From: Atrina japonica
Lineage: Eukaryota > Mollusca > Bivalvia > Pterioida > Pinnidae
Length of the DNA stretch: 64,000 nucleotides
NCBI GenBank assembly: GCA_030159075.1
Contig: BROG01000028.1
Span: 783,501-847,500 of the forward strand
Direction of reading: 5' to 3'
The notes beneath the pieces were generated by a model. It saw only the letters and a list, made by a program, of their open reading frames with translations, was not told the origin of the DNA and searched no databases. Below are positions 26,301-41,509 of the stretch, piece after piece; the first letter of the stretch is position 1; every line of letters begins with the position of its first letter. A program made the position numbers and the translations under genes.

Positions 26301-29300
26301 TTCTTCAATGAATTTAGCCTAGCTGTATCAACGATGCCAGGAACATGTTTTTCTGCTATCTTGAATCCAGAAAACAAAAGCAGCAACCTTTTAAGCACTT
26401 CAAATTTTCTTACATTTATTCAAAACATCTAGATTATTTAGACAATTATAGTAAAATAAAAAAACTGAAAAGCACAGATTTCCTGGAATCCTCAGAAATA
26501 CATCGGAAATCAAACAAATGTTAAGCAAAATCGTTCTCATGTTAAAATCGTAAGGAATACAATAAAAGTGTAAGGTTGGCACCTCTGCATTTACACCAAA
26601 TTGCAAAGGATATAAATTTAAACCTTGTTACAGTCAGATTTTGTTATTCGGATCCATATATTATGATGTAAGCTATGCAAGGGACTGGGGAAAAGATATT
26701 TCTTTAAATACAGTCTCATTATAAGGGGAGTTGACTGTATATGAAATGTTATACCATGTCTTCAAAGTTTAATATCATTCCTTGGGAGAATGAAAAAGTA
26801 AAACTGCTTAAACCATTTAACGCTAAAGACATATTTGGATTGGTCTAAGTCATGGAATTACAGAAGAGTCCATTGTTTTTCAGGAGTTGAGGAGTTAAGT
26901 ACACCACTGTACACCTTAAATTTAGTTGGTCATCTGTGGGCAATTGATACCAGCTTTAGCAACAATTTTAAACATCTTGTTATTTATTAAATACCTGATA
27001 AACAAGAGATCTTAAAAAATGTCTACTATATACAGTATAATCTATCTAATCCAGACCTTGAGTATTCCAGATTCTTCTCTAATCCGGTGTTGTTTGCTGG
27101 TCTCAAATTATTTCCCTATATGCTCAATATAAAAATATATTGTGTATTCCATATTTTGTCTATTCCGAATTCCGGCCTAGATGTATGTCCACATGTTATT
27201 AACTAAGGGGTAATTACACTGTGTAATCCAGACAGGTAGATAATTGTTGTAAGCCGATAAGTGTTTATATCCAGAACACAAACCACACTCGATTCATACT
27301 TGGCTAAAAAGTGACAAGTACAAAACCAACAAAGAATGAGATGTATTTAACCTTACCTTGGCAAACATTGTTTTACCCGTACCAGGTGGGCCATACATTA
27401 AAATATTCCTGTAATAGCCCTTATTTTTCTTGGTATGTCTAGTTGCTATGGCAATATCTCGTAGCCGTTCTTCTAAGTCTGGCTGAAATAGATTATAGAA
27501 TTGTAATCAGAAACAGTTAAGGGAATCATGTTTCAAATTTTCTGGCATAATAACTTTTTGTACTTTTTTTGGTAAAAAATCACTATGATAGTGGAAACTC
27601 ATAAAAAGAGAACACTTGTCTTATAGTCCATACTGTGACACGAAGTGGTCAAATAATCCTTTAAATACAGGCCTTCTTCTATAGTTTCCACAGGGCCGAA
27701 ATTCTGCCCCATTCCCAACATAAAATACTTGTACTTTTTCCTAATTTGATGAGAGATGTTATTTCTTAGGTTCATTGACTACATGAGGATAGATCTCCCG
27801 CTTCAGCATCGCTACTAGTATTTACGAAACTTAAACGCCAATGATGGACAAATTTGTCACTATTCTGGGCAGAAATAGCCCTAATCATCTCAGTGAAGCT
27901 GATAATGAAAGACACCTGGATAAGAATAACAACGTTAATATAGATCACAACTGAATCTGCTATTAATCAGTGACAGTGGGTTAATTTCCACAAAACCAGG
28001 TAAAGGCAAGCATATTGCAGGTCACAAAAACAAGAGGCCGAATGGGCCTTGATGGTCACCTGAGCATAACTCCAATAAGGGTCAACCTGACAATTTCGGC
28101 TCTATAGAAAGTTTTGTAGATCTTTGTGTGCTGAACATTTTTGCCTCCATCAGATTCTTTCTATCTATTATACCTATTGAGATAATGTCAAAAAACAGCC
28201 AAAATACTCCCCATTCACTAAAGTGCCCCCTAGTGGCATGTTTATTGACGGATTTCATTTTAATTCGCAAACTTTGTAGACAATGACTTAACAATCATGC
28301 ACACAAAATTTGAAAGTCTGATCATTGGTTCATAAGAAGATTTTTAAAGATGTACCAAGTTTTGGTACTTTTTGGCCCCTTTTGAAGCCCCTATGGGCCC
28401 TAGCCCCTTTTCCTTCGCAAACTTTATGCGGCTTCATATGGGGATACTTCCTGCCAAGTTTGGTTGAAAATGGCCCATTGGTTCTTGAGAAAAAGTCGAA
28501 AATGTTTAAAAGTTAACAACACACGACGGACGACAACATACAAAAGACGATTGCTATAGGTCACCTTGAGCCTTTGCCTTGAAGGTGAAGTGTCACAAAA
28601 TTTTTAAAACATTAAAAAATTAACTTATTAGATACTTGTACAAATACATGCATTGATCATATCATTACTATTATTACAATTATGTGCCAAAAATTTTAGC
28701 ACTGACATTGATACTGTAGGCCTACTGTAGTGTAGGCCTATAAATTTAACAGACCCTCAGATCTACTGTAATAATGTGAATCGATTGTATACTTCTGAAA
28801 TTCTGTTCTTACATTATATGCCAGGATGATTCCAGCTGTATTTCCCCTACCGTCTTTTTGCATTTTTATTTTATTTTTTCGAAGTGGCACTAGATCTACT
28901 TAATTTTATACAGAGACAAAAGTTATATTCTAAAGTCTTCACCTGATAGTGATAGCCCATCAAACATGTCTCTGTACAAGTCGTATATGTATATATTGAT
29001 CCTAAAAATTCAAGTCTGCTTAGAATTCATCTTTTTATTACAAATATTCTGAAACATAACTGAAATTCCTCACATTAAAATTGGAATTCATAAATTTTAA
29101 AATATTTTGTGTACGTAGGCTTATGTAAGTTAATAAATTTCTAGTACATGCAACTGAATCATGTTTCAGAACCAAATCACAAAAATAATAGGACATGGAA
29201 TGACAAATCCACAGTGGCACAATATTTTCTTGTATATACATCATGTTCCCACTTTTTGATTTCCAGGGATTTTACCAAAAAAATGTTCCCACATGTTACT

Positions 29301-32300
29301 ATTATTGGGTATTGCTATAAATGATTATTACATCCCCTTGTAAATGTTCTTGGTCTATTATCATATATGACTAATTGTCTATACACCCTGTGTAAAAATC
29401 TCTCACAATTAAGATACGGTCCATGAATTCTATAGTTTGATCAGCACCTGGTGAAATCGGCACCTAGATTTGGGACTGGAATTATTAAGATCGCTTATTT
29501 CAATAAACACACAAACTACTTTTGAAAAGCCAGTTGAAATAAATATTTGCTAGTGCCGATATGAACATTTTAAAACTGGGAAATAATATTCAAAAGCACC
29601 AAAATAAATAATACCAAGTGCCAAAATTAATTTTTTCAAGTGCTGATCTAACCACACTAAGTGCAAAATTGAACATTTTCTGAGTGCTGAAATCACACAG
29701 AGCCGATTTGATCTGCACTTGGGTTAATAAGTATACCATTGTTTATACTCGTTACCATGTAAGATGTGCTCAAATCCAAAACTGGAATGTACATTTTGTA
29801 TTTCAATATAAACAGGTCTTTCGATTTGCCTCTAATCAATTTAGATTCCATGTTAATTTACGATCTTTTGGACTTTTTGACATGCTTAATAAAATATCTT
29901 AACCTAAAAAGATGAAACACTTACCTTTAGTATTATTCCCTTCAATGCATCCTCTGGTTTGTTTATCATTCTCTTGACTGTCTGGAAGTAAAAAACAAAA
30001 CAGATGCATTCTGGGATCAGTAATCATTCAATAGATGTTCCTAACAGTGGAAATATTATCACGTGAATGGCTAACCAAAATAATTCAGTCATTGTATTTC
30101 GCTCACTTCAATCACTACATTGACCCTTGAATGCATACACAATCAGAACTCATCAACCGGAAGAAATTTTTACTGGGCCAGATTGGGATGTCTTAGTAAT
30201 TTATGTCAAGAAATTATTTACGTTGCATAAACTACTTCACAGCACCAGTTTTTTGGGGTTTTTTTGTAAATTACTGGTAAATGAAAATTGTGATTTAATC
30301 ATATTACATCTAGACCTATCATTACTCTAGTCCAATCATTAATATGCAGTTTATGTTTTTCAAACATATATTTATCCTCATTAGCTAGCGATCACCATAT
30401 CTGTAAACAAAGATTGATGGAAATCACACTATGCATACTATTTAGGCTGTTACCTGCGATTGGACCAATACAATTTGTATTGGTAGTGTCGCATTTTATC
30501 ATCACTTTATCTTCAAGCCCTCTGGAGGACCCTGGCCTTAAGAGGGTGCTGTAATTATTCGAGTTAGTTAATGATCATAATTTACAAAATTTTAACCAAA
30601 CCCATAAACAAATGAGCTGACAGAAGACTATATATACATTTACGCAAAAATAATAATTTGCTGCAAGGCACAATAATCTAAACACGAGTACATTTTTAAC
30701 TAAAGCTATGTATCAATGACAACATGACTATGTATATATGACTACAGAGTAAAAACAAATCTGTGGACAAAAACATTCTTCTCGCTACATGCATTGACTC
30801 ACTTCTGAGCCTAGTGCAACCTCATTCAATAGACACTCAAGCTTAATTCCTAACATATATGCTGAATATGGGAATTTTACCAAAATTTCAATCTGACAGG
30901 CCAAAGCAGGGGAACAGTCAAAAGCCTGTAGCCCCATCCCCTGGTTTAATGGTAGGGAATTAATAAATAAAAGTTTGGGCATTTTCTGAGTTTATTGGCA
31001 TCAGGACCTGAAGCTCAGCTATTAACGTTGAAAGCATAAAGGGCCAATGATTTCTAATTACTGAAGATAAACAATTATGTAGGCCATTACAGATCATTGT
31101 TTCCATGGTGATAACACATTATTTAATTAGTTCAACTTACATTTATTGGATGCCTAAATGCCTGTAACAGTGTTAATCGAGAGGTTTCCCTGACAAGTGA
31201 CGGTTTCCCAAGTCGAGCCTCTACGTATCGAGCTGTGACACCTGTGCCGTATTTAGCTGCATACACACCTACAGCCACCATCGTTAACCCAGCTGCCTGT
31301 AACGAAACATTCAGATATCAGGAGATTTCCAGAAATTTTGTACAAACAACAAATGTTTGTCTTTTGTAAAACCATTCTAATGTATGTTCATCTCATGTTC
31401 TATGTAATACAACATTCTTAGTCTTAGGCATACCACGTTCCATTTTTTACGGCCTATAGGTCGATATTTTTTTTCTCCAAAGTTGTGACCTCGACCTATT
31501 CACTGCATCGACCTATCTTAGTCAAATATCTAACTTACATATCTGCATTTCCCCATATTATCATTGTATTTCAACTTTCTTCACTGGATAATCTAGGGGC
31601 CTACTCCAAACACCCATTTGTAATTACACTTAATTGAACTATTAAATGCAACCTTGTGTGTGCGTAATGCACTTGTGTACATGATCAAGTGACAAAATAA
31701 TGTTTTTTTAAGTTACGATATCATTGGGATTCAAGACTGTGTCAGAAACTTTGTAATAAAAATACATTGGTTAAACATGACCTTCAACTGATAAGGACTT
31801 TGGCAGTCTTTGAAGTTAAGAAAAAGTGTTATATAAACAAATTGACACTCAGCCTTGAGTATTTAATTGTTTGACAATTGCAGCTACAGAATAATGACAA
31901 AGATTGAGGTCGTTAGTGTTACAGTTATAACAGCATAATAAATTTAATGATGATTTGACAGGCAACATAGTGGCAATGTATGTGTACATTTTATCGGTAC
32001 ACAAAAGTAATATAAGTTATGTTAAATATGATAAAATGCAACACACATGCAAGTCTAAAGGATTTGTAAGCTTCCTATCAAATAATGAACATTTTGTACG
32101 GCAAAATATTACTCTGATTATTTGGTACCATCGTTTTAGCACCAGTTATTAAACATAAACGATGTATTTTTGTGTTCTATCATCCATGTTTTCATATATG
32201 CCGACATCGACCTATCTTCAACTTCGACCTATCTAATACTTAAACATGGATTTTTGCCAAAAATCGGCCATTCGACCTATCCTCCACATCGACCTATAGG

Positions 32301-35300
32301 CCATAAAATGCGGTAACTAGAAATTTTCGTCCCCTGGTTATTTTTGCCCTTTTACAACAGAAAACATATTCACTCCCATCTTAGATTTTCCTAAATCACT
32401 AACATCTTAGATTCACTAAAATCACTAACATCTTAAATTCGCCTAAATCACTAACATCTTAAATTCACCTAAATCACTAAAATCTTAAATTCGCCTAAAT
32501 CACCCCTATCTTAAATTCGCCTAAATCACCCCCATCTTAAATTCACCTAAATCAAATACATCTTAAATTCACTAAAATCACTAACATCATAAATTCGCTA
32601 AAATCACTAACATCTTAAATTTGCCTAAATCACTAACATCTTAAATTCGACTAAATCACCCCTATCTTAAATTCACCTAAATCACCCCTATCTTAAATTC
32701 GCCTAAATCATCCCTATCTTAAATTCGCCTAAATCACAGTTTCATGGATGGCACGATTTTTAATGTTTCAGATATTTAGCTTTAAAATTTCGCCTTCATT
32801 TCAAATTCACCCTCTCACTTAAGGGAAAAAATGATGAAAATTAAACAAAAGCGAAAATTTCCAATGGTTTCAGAAGACTTAATCCAGCAATGTTAAATTA
32901 ATTGAACTATATAAAATATATAAAGACAAAACATAGGGGATAACCGACAATGACATGCAGCAAAAATCCCTTTCTTTTGATCCGTGGTTGAGTGGTTAAA
33001 GCAACACGCTTTAAATCATTAAGTATCTCACTTCCTGTCCATGCCACATAACTTTCAAAGTGTACATCCAGGGATTTTCCACCCTATCATATGGGGTGGA
33101 AATAAGACCCCATTCCCAATGCAAAAGCATTACATTTTTTCCCCAATTCAGAATAAAAATTTCCCCATTGAAATCAAATGACCATGAAGTGATTCTTGTA
33201 TTTTCAAATACGGTAAAACCTGCTGTAGCAGCCACCTCTGTATAAGGATTACCTGTTTATAAAGGCCAGTTTTTTCAAGTGTCTAGATTGCATACTTCAA
33301 CTAAATTGAACCTGTGTATAAGGGTCACTTGCACATAAAGGTCAAAATTTTCTGGTCCCATGGGTGGTCCTCTATATACAGGTTTCACTATAGTTTTGTG
33401 TATTTCTAGATTTCCCATTTTCAAGAAAATGTTGCTAAAATTCACAATTCAAAAGGCTCAGACCCCATTACCAAGACAGTGAGAGTAAAATCAGACATTA
33501 TCCTGTGTACTTACCGTAGCTACTACTTTGTCTCGGTCAGAGATGAAAGCCTGAAAACCAGATCCTAGTACTGACCCAGCTGTCCTATAGAAATTACAAA
33601 ACTGAACTATCAAATTGTACAAAATCCAAAATAAAAATCTGTAATTCAAATTGATTACATATGCACTAAAATGTGATGATGTCATGTGACGAAAATTACA
33701 ACAACAAAATTTATGGGCTATAACTCTGCAAACTTGAAAACTCATTTTAAAAGCTTTGACTGCAGACCATTCAGAGTACCTAAGTAAATAAAGATGATTT
33801 TATATACTACATGTACAAAACAACAAATTTTACAGCAGGGGCTTTTTTTTACCTTTTTGCGGGAACATGGCCTATGGTGCTGGATTTGGGGATTTCATGG
33901 CATTTTGGCTCAAAATTGGGAATTTTTTGTAAAAGGCATTTCATTTATTTTGCTATTTGCTATTATTTCATTGTCAAGCTGCCATATTTCTACTCAATGA
34001 TTGAAATATCAGCATAAAAATACGAAATAATGAAATGATATTATGTTATGTTCATGACTGGGAATTTTTGGCAAAATTTTAGCAATCTCTGTTGTATTAT
34101 TTCACATGATTTTTTTTATTTGTTGTACATCCTACCAGGAATTTCTTACATTTGTATGGAAAGGTCACCAGTGAAAAGTGAAGTATTTCAAATTTTGACC
34201 TGTGCTATAGATTTAGGCTCCCTTAGACCCATAACTTCTTATGAGGTGAGAATTCTATAACTGATATACTTGATTGATTCCAGAACTGTCTGTCGTTGTT
34301 CTTGAGCTTTCAGTCGAATTTGTTCCTTGATAAGATCTTGATTCTCCCTGTCCACCTGAGCTTTGCCTTTCATTTCAGCCTCTATCCGTGACTGATCATT
34401 TTTCCTTCGGAGTTCATATTCATATTCTAGCGTTGCTGCAATAAGAAACTCAAACTCAGTATTTCGTGTCAACATTATCATATGTCACCATGACTAAAGC
34501 AGAAAGTACAGTCAAACTTGTCTATAAAGGCAATTCAAGTGAACAGGCAGTCGTTATAGACAGGTGCCCTTTATAAAGAGATTCATTCATTATATAAAAG
34601 TTAACAAAGGTTATGTTTAAATGGCCTTTATATTTATTGAGAATGCGATAAATGGTCTAGCGTCAGGCTGAAAACTAGGGTTGATCGGGTTACCCTAAAG
34701 AAACAATCATATTCTGAGGGGCTAAAAGGTATGTAATATATTTTAAAAAGGTCATGAAGAGCCATATATATGTCAAAGTTTTTTTAACCCATGCCCAATG
34801 GATGAATTTTTACTTAAGAAATGATTAACAATAGGAAGGAAGTATAGAAAATAAATTCAAATATACTGTATTCCTGGGAATTTTTGCTCTGTTTAATTTA
34901 TGCCATTTTCGCCCTTAGATGAGAGGGCCAATTAAAAACTAAAAGTGAAAATTTTCAAGCAAAATAACTGAAGCAGGGCAATATGAGACTATGGTGATTA
35001 ATGGCAAATTTAAGATTGGATGAATATGTTTTCTGCCATGAAGAGGCAAAAATCACCTGGGGCGAAAATGCCTTGTTGTTCAATTCGTTATAAGGACAGT
35101 TTGTTATATAGTTATAGTGAAGTGGGCTGAATGGTTATAATGCAATTCATTAAGATAATATTCACTCTAAATTCAGGCTACATGGGAATTTGCTAGGTAT
35201 TTACACAAGTTATTTAATATGAGAGTAGGCATACTTTTTTGGTGAAAAAAAAATCAAGAATTGTTTTAATGTTATTGATCACTTTGTTATAAAAGACGTT

Positions 35301-38300
35301 GGTTAGGGTATCAAGGGACATAGGAATTGGTTGGTTATAGGAAAAAATTTATTATGTAGAATCTGTTATAAAACTGTTTTTCAACTAAAAATATACAGAG
35401 GTGCAGTCACGGATTATTTATTGATTCGTTATGGGCATGACTTCGCACAAAACAAGTTTGTTATATTCAAGTTTTACTGTATACCTGTATGAAGAAGCAT
35501 GCTGAGTGAGTTTTCAGCTACAGTAACTATGTGACATAACATGCTTGTCGATATTTTAGTTACAGTAACTGTGTTAAGAACATGTTGGTTGAGTTTTTAG
35601 TTACACTACAGTAACTGTGTGAAGAAGTATGTTGGTGGACCACTTACATTTTCTCATTTGTTCTTGTTTTGCTGTAGATTCTTCTTGTTTACGTAGTGTT
35701 TCCTCCTGAAGTCGTTGCTGTAAACAAGTAAAAAAAACTTGTAGATTTAATGGGACATTAGCCATGCTTTCCAAAAAAAAATGATTTTGTTTTTTACTAC
35801 TTAGATTGATGTACAAAAACAAATAAGAAATATACACAGACATGAAAGTTCAAATCACTCAGCATAAACAGGGACTATAGTATGAACTATGTTGTTTTTT
35901 TGTTTTTTTTTGTTTTTTTTTTTTTTTTTTTAAATAATAAAAATAAATTACACTGGTATAATTTAAAACAGCAAGGAATTTTTAGAAAAAAGCTGTACAC
36001 ATAAAGTGTGTTAAATATTTAATTAATACACTATCTTTATTTTAATTTGAAAAGTAATTACAAAATTTATGCAGTTTTAGTAAAATTTTAGTTTGCAAGT
36101 TGTGTAGTCAATCCTACCAGAATTTTCAGATCAAATAGATTTGTGCAATGTCAATTCATATATATTAGTTATTAAATTTGTTACTGACTATCCACGGGAA
36201 TATATTGGTTTGATCAAGTCCATGGCTGCGTGATTAATTAGAGCATTGCACTTTAAACCATGAGGTCTTTCACATCTAGTAAGCACTAACGTGAGCCCCG
36301 CTGCACCTCTGAATACAGAATGTTTTTAAGTTTGATTCATTTATGTATTCATTGACCTATCGCCAAGTATCAGACACACGGCTGTTCATGTGCTTTTCTA
36401 ACGTCATTTGATTGTGATGTAATAATCACACAAGTGTTTGACAGGCCATTTAATTGTATTTGTATTTGATTGGTCAGTTTCCCAAAAGGTGTTGTGCTGG
36501 ACATTTGGCGATAGGTCAATTGTTGTTGATGTGTTAAATGTCTTTTGTTTGTCGTCAAGAATTGTTTACTTATATGGAGATGTCACCAGCTGTAGGTAAA
36601 GAGCCACAAATTTTGACCTGTGCTATGGACTGAGGTCAATACAGTGAGGATTTTTTTGCCTCCCTTTTTCTAAAGTTAAGTTTCCACTGGGTTGAAATTC
36701 GGCCCATTTCCCAATGCAAAATACATGTTTTTTTCTAAATTTGATGAAAAAATTCCCAATATGCTGTATAGATTCAATTTAATTAAAAACAGATCTATCA
36801 CAGCTCCCGTTTTCTAATGTTGCATTGAGGATCTAACACAAACCGCTATTGGGGTCACGTGGGTGACCTCTCGTAGATGTGTGATGATCGACCAATAAGA
36901 ATAGGACTTACAAAAATTAATGGCAAAGAGATGTTATTTATATCTTAAAAAAGAAAACCGTCTGTCCGCAAAATTCCAATCCAGGGTTATGAATATAATT
37001 CTGTTCTATCAAATTTTGTGTGCTCAGAGTTGTTTATAATAGTACAAATGTTAACATCTCTTTGCTGTTTGATTGCTTACAAGATTGTGTAAGTCACTTT
37101 TTCATTGGTCCAAAATGACACATCTACATATATGAGGTCATCCGCACATGACCCCATAGCAGTGTGTGTTAGATCCTATAAGCGACACATCAGAAAACAG
37201 GAACGTTTAGAGATCAGTTTTTAATCAAATTGGCATAGACTGTCACCGTAATGAAAAATAGATTATTTATGGTGGGAAATGCATCGAAAAAAGAGATTAC
37301 ATGTGGATTTACTTGTACATGTGTGTATGCCAACTATTTATCCCAATTTCACACAAATACTCAATCAATTCCCAATTGTTTCGCCAATGGCATTTTCCTG
37401 AAATTGACAGAAAAAGGTCTGGACTTTCACTTCTTAGCGAAGACGAGGTTTCCATGGACTTGATCAAACCAACATATTCCCCTGTAAGATCAGTAACAAA
37501 CCTAACAACTGTTTTATTTTTTGAGGACCATATTCTCTGTCATGAAATGTCTTCAGTTGCCACTGTACAAAGGACTGTGCATCAGATCATCCACCATTGC
37601 CGTCTGTTGTTTACTACTGACTGTCCACAGAACAATTGAAGGCAGTCATGTGACTTTTTATACCCAATATGGAATTGTGACATTTCAGCCAATCAATAAT
37701 ATATGTATTTTAAATCAATACAAATGGCCTTTCAGATACTTCATGATCAAGATATAGTAGTAGAGGTTTGGACTCACAAGTCAAATGTCAAAGGTTGGAT
37801 TCCCGGTACCAGGTCATACCAAAGATTTGAAAATCGAAATAACTGTTCCTATATGGATCTCGGCATTTGAAGTGAAAGTCACAGGTCTATCAGATGAGAC
37901 TTGATACCAAGGTCATGTGTCAAGGAAGTCACAGCATTGACCTCAGTCCATAGCACAGGTCAAAATATGTGACACTTTACCTAATGCTGGTGACATCTCC
38001 ATACAAGTAAACAATGCTTGACTTGATGTAAAACAACAAACAAGCGAAAGGTGTTTAACACCATAAAAAAACAATCAATACATAAATGAATCAACTAAAA
38101 CCGTTCTGTATTCAGTGATGCAGCAGGCTCAAATTTGTGCTTACTAGACGTGAGAAACTTCATGGTTTGAAGTGCAATCCTCTAATTAATCACACTGCCA
38201 CAAAAACCACTGAGATTTCAATTCACTGAACATTCAGAAAAGATCTGAATTTTTTAATTTGAATATTGTTTTATGCCACACTCAACGATTTTTCAGTTAT

Positions 38301-41300
38301 ATAGTGGCAGTCAGTTTGTAACGGTGGAGGAGAGAAACAAGTAACAATTACCACCGGCTTTCCCCAAGTCAACTAGCAAACTTTCTAACAAAATTAGCCA
38401 AGGTTTTGAGCAAGACTCAAATCTATGTTGACAAGAAGTTGGAGACTTCACAGAGCATCTGGGCCCAAAGTCACCAAATTTACTAAATACCCGAGCTCAA
38501 CTTTTATTTCGTTATTTTTACTGTATAATCGCTGCTAAATTTGGGGGTTTTAGTAATTGAATAACACATTATTATTTTCATCATTCACATATAAATTTTT
38601 TTATCACACCTACGATTTAATTGCAAAAATGAATAAATACGTTGAGTACTCAATGTACTTTTTAATATTTCTGAAGTTTTCTTCAAATTAACAATAACTT
38701 TGATCATTATTTACAGTTGTATGCTGTCAATATACAAATATGTCCAGATACAGAAATAATTTTTAAGTGTTTTTACCTTAAAATCATGAAAAGAAAGTTG
38801 AGCAGATTTGGTGACTTCGGGCCCTGAAGGCAAATTCGACTGTATGTCATCTAATGACAAATGACTTAGGCAAATTCATTTTGCATTTTATTCATATCTT
38901 TTTCAATTATTTTATAATGATTTACCAACTGGTATTGGTACATGACATAATTTCAAGTTCACCTCTTTTCCCTACCTGTTGTACTAACTGATCATCGTAG
39001 CGCTTTCTTGCAAGCTGATCTTGATATTGTGCCCTATTCTGATGTTGCTTTGTCTCTTCTGCTAATGTTTTCCGCCGCTCTTCCTGTTGTGTACGAGTTT
39101 GATCTAGCTTCATCTGTTCTATATGGGCTTCCATTTCCTGTAAAATCATAGAAAATTGACAATGAGTTTTTTACCATTCTGTTCCATTAAAATCATGGCC
39201 TAAACAGATTTTCACATTTTTTTTTAACTATTCAGGTTACATTAATATTGGGAATTAGTGTCATTATTTTGGAAATCAATGTGTCATTTTTTAATTGAAA
39301 ATAGGGCCAAAATGACCTCGCTTGAAATTTTTTGTGTTCTATTTAAGATTCACTCTCTCATCTAAGAGCAAAAATTAAATGGAATACATTTCCAGATTTT
39401 TGCCATGGTGTCCTATATGTGTAAATTTCTTACCTTCATTTTGGCCTGATGTTCCATTTGCCGAGTAGTCTCCTGCATCTTTGTAAGGTCGAATGCATCT
39501 TTGGCATGTTCTTTAAAATATAAAAATATATTTCAATAACTAAATACGATATAAACATTATTAATTTTCCATAATTAATAAAAATCTATGCATCAACCCA
39601 TGTGGTCACATTTTATTTTACCCACACCAGTAAATAGTATGTTCTTCTGTCATCAGGCCTTTCCCTGTCAATTTGGAGAAAATGCCATTGACAACACAAT
39701 CGGGAGTTCTAATAAAATTTGTGTCAAATTAAGAAAAATTGTTTGCACAAATGGAAATCTAATTATAATGAGAGGGTCAACAGTGTTATCCCAAGAAATT
39801 TCAGATAGCACCATGGTATCGCGGATGAATAATTAAGTCGCGTCGTGTAGGGCCGCACCCCATGTTGCGACGGTGTCTCATGCTACATGTTCTCTTTTGT
39901 GTATCATTTCATGACTATTTACACATGTATGCGCTAGAACATTATTAAAAGTACAATATAATATATTAAGACATGTGTTTAATGTTTCATAATACAAATT
40001 ATTACTGTGAGGCAGTCTACTGCACTTGAATTTTCTGGGTTTTTTTTTTTACAATATCCTAATTAAATACTTCATGGATGAATTAGCAATCCAGGTTCAA
40101 ATGCAGTTCTTTGGTTACAAATGTAATTTAATGCAATAAAATAATATGTTTAAGATTTGATATATATATAATAATTTAAGATTTTATATTTTGAACAACA
40201 GTTTATCAATGCTAGACAGGCATTTCATAGCATTTTGTTCACTGGATGCATGCTAAACAGGCTTGCCAATCCAGTTAGTATACGTGTACATCAAAAGCTC
40301 AACCAGACCTCAGAGTTAGTCATGTGGAGAGGCAGTGTTTATTGTAAGGTAAATGGTGCAGAGCCAGAGTCAGTGTTTTAAAATGATAACTTTCCTAGAA
40401 CCTTTTAAATATATTTCTAATGTAAATTTCATGAATGCACAAGGTTATTTTAATCAGGCGTATAAAGTTAACTGATACCATTTTACCAGAATTGATATCA
40501 TTTTTATAAAATTATTATGTTTTGACAAATATTTATGAAGTAAACGGGAGGCAACTTTTATGTAACTGTTTATATGATTTTATGTTTGCTAGAATTTTTT
40601 AAACATTACTCCTTTCAGCTTTCATAAAATGAGGAAACCTTATGAAACAAATTTACATAAAAGTTTTATAAATTGTTTATCTTAGTGAAATATGTATACA
40701 AGATTTTTGGTTTCCAATTTTTATAAATTGGATTCGCAGGGAAAATATGAGTATCACTCTGTTGTAGCTGCAAATACAAGTGATCAGAACCAAAGGTACA
40801 TGGAGTAGAAATATACTGAAGAGTTACAAGAGGTCATAAAAGTATACCAAGTCAAGTAAATAGGCCAGGAATTTACAAAAATAATAATAAGTTCATTAAC
40901 ATAAATCAAACAGCATTGCAAATCTTTTTTTTCGGTTCAATTGCTTGCATAGCCTATCTAATAGAATGCGGATTGATTCGCCCAGATTCTAGTTCACCCT
41001 GAGTTCATTCGCCCTGTTTCAAACACTCAAAAAACACAGCGTCCTCTGTTGTTTGTGACGTAGCATACACCATACTTTTCATATACACCACAAACATACA
41101 TGCTTACAGATTCCGGATCACATTTCATTCCTCAAATTATATAAAATATCCGGTTTCCAATTTTAAAAAGTCAAGTTAAACGGTAATGAAATAAAAATTT
41201 TAAAATCCTCTTTTTGTTATAAATAATTCATAATTAATATCAATATATTTATGTATTTTGATTTCAGTGTGGGCTTGTGGATTCTGAAATATGTGTCTAT

Positions 41301-41463
41301 CATTATCAAAACATCCTCTGTGACAGTCCGCATTCAAGAATGTGTCATACATGTACACGCTTGGGCGCTGTGCACAAAGTCGGCTGGCTTGTGTTATAAT
41401 AGCTTTGTTTGATGTAAAGAATATGATTACTGCTTATGTGACTTTATCAAAAGTGCATTGTTC

Positions 41464-41509
<46 letters not shown>

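Noticed and set aside
32975..33060. tRNA gene
   Set aside because: An A-box-like sequence is present, but no cloverleaf, anticodon stem or proper B-box follows. It is treated as a SINE fragment.
36370..36558. 62-codon minus-strand frame
   Set aside because: It lies entirely over the 170-bp MITE and its border, and has no protein resemblance.
37251..37757. Overlapping plus-strand frames of 70-112 codons between the SINE arms
   Set aside because: They lie in ATAD3 intron 3, overlap in different frames, and show no recognised motifs or splice context.
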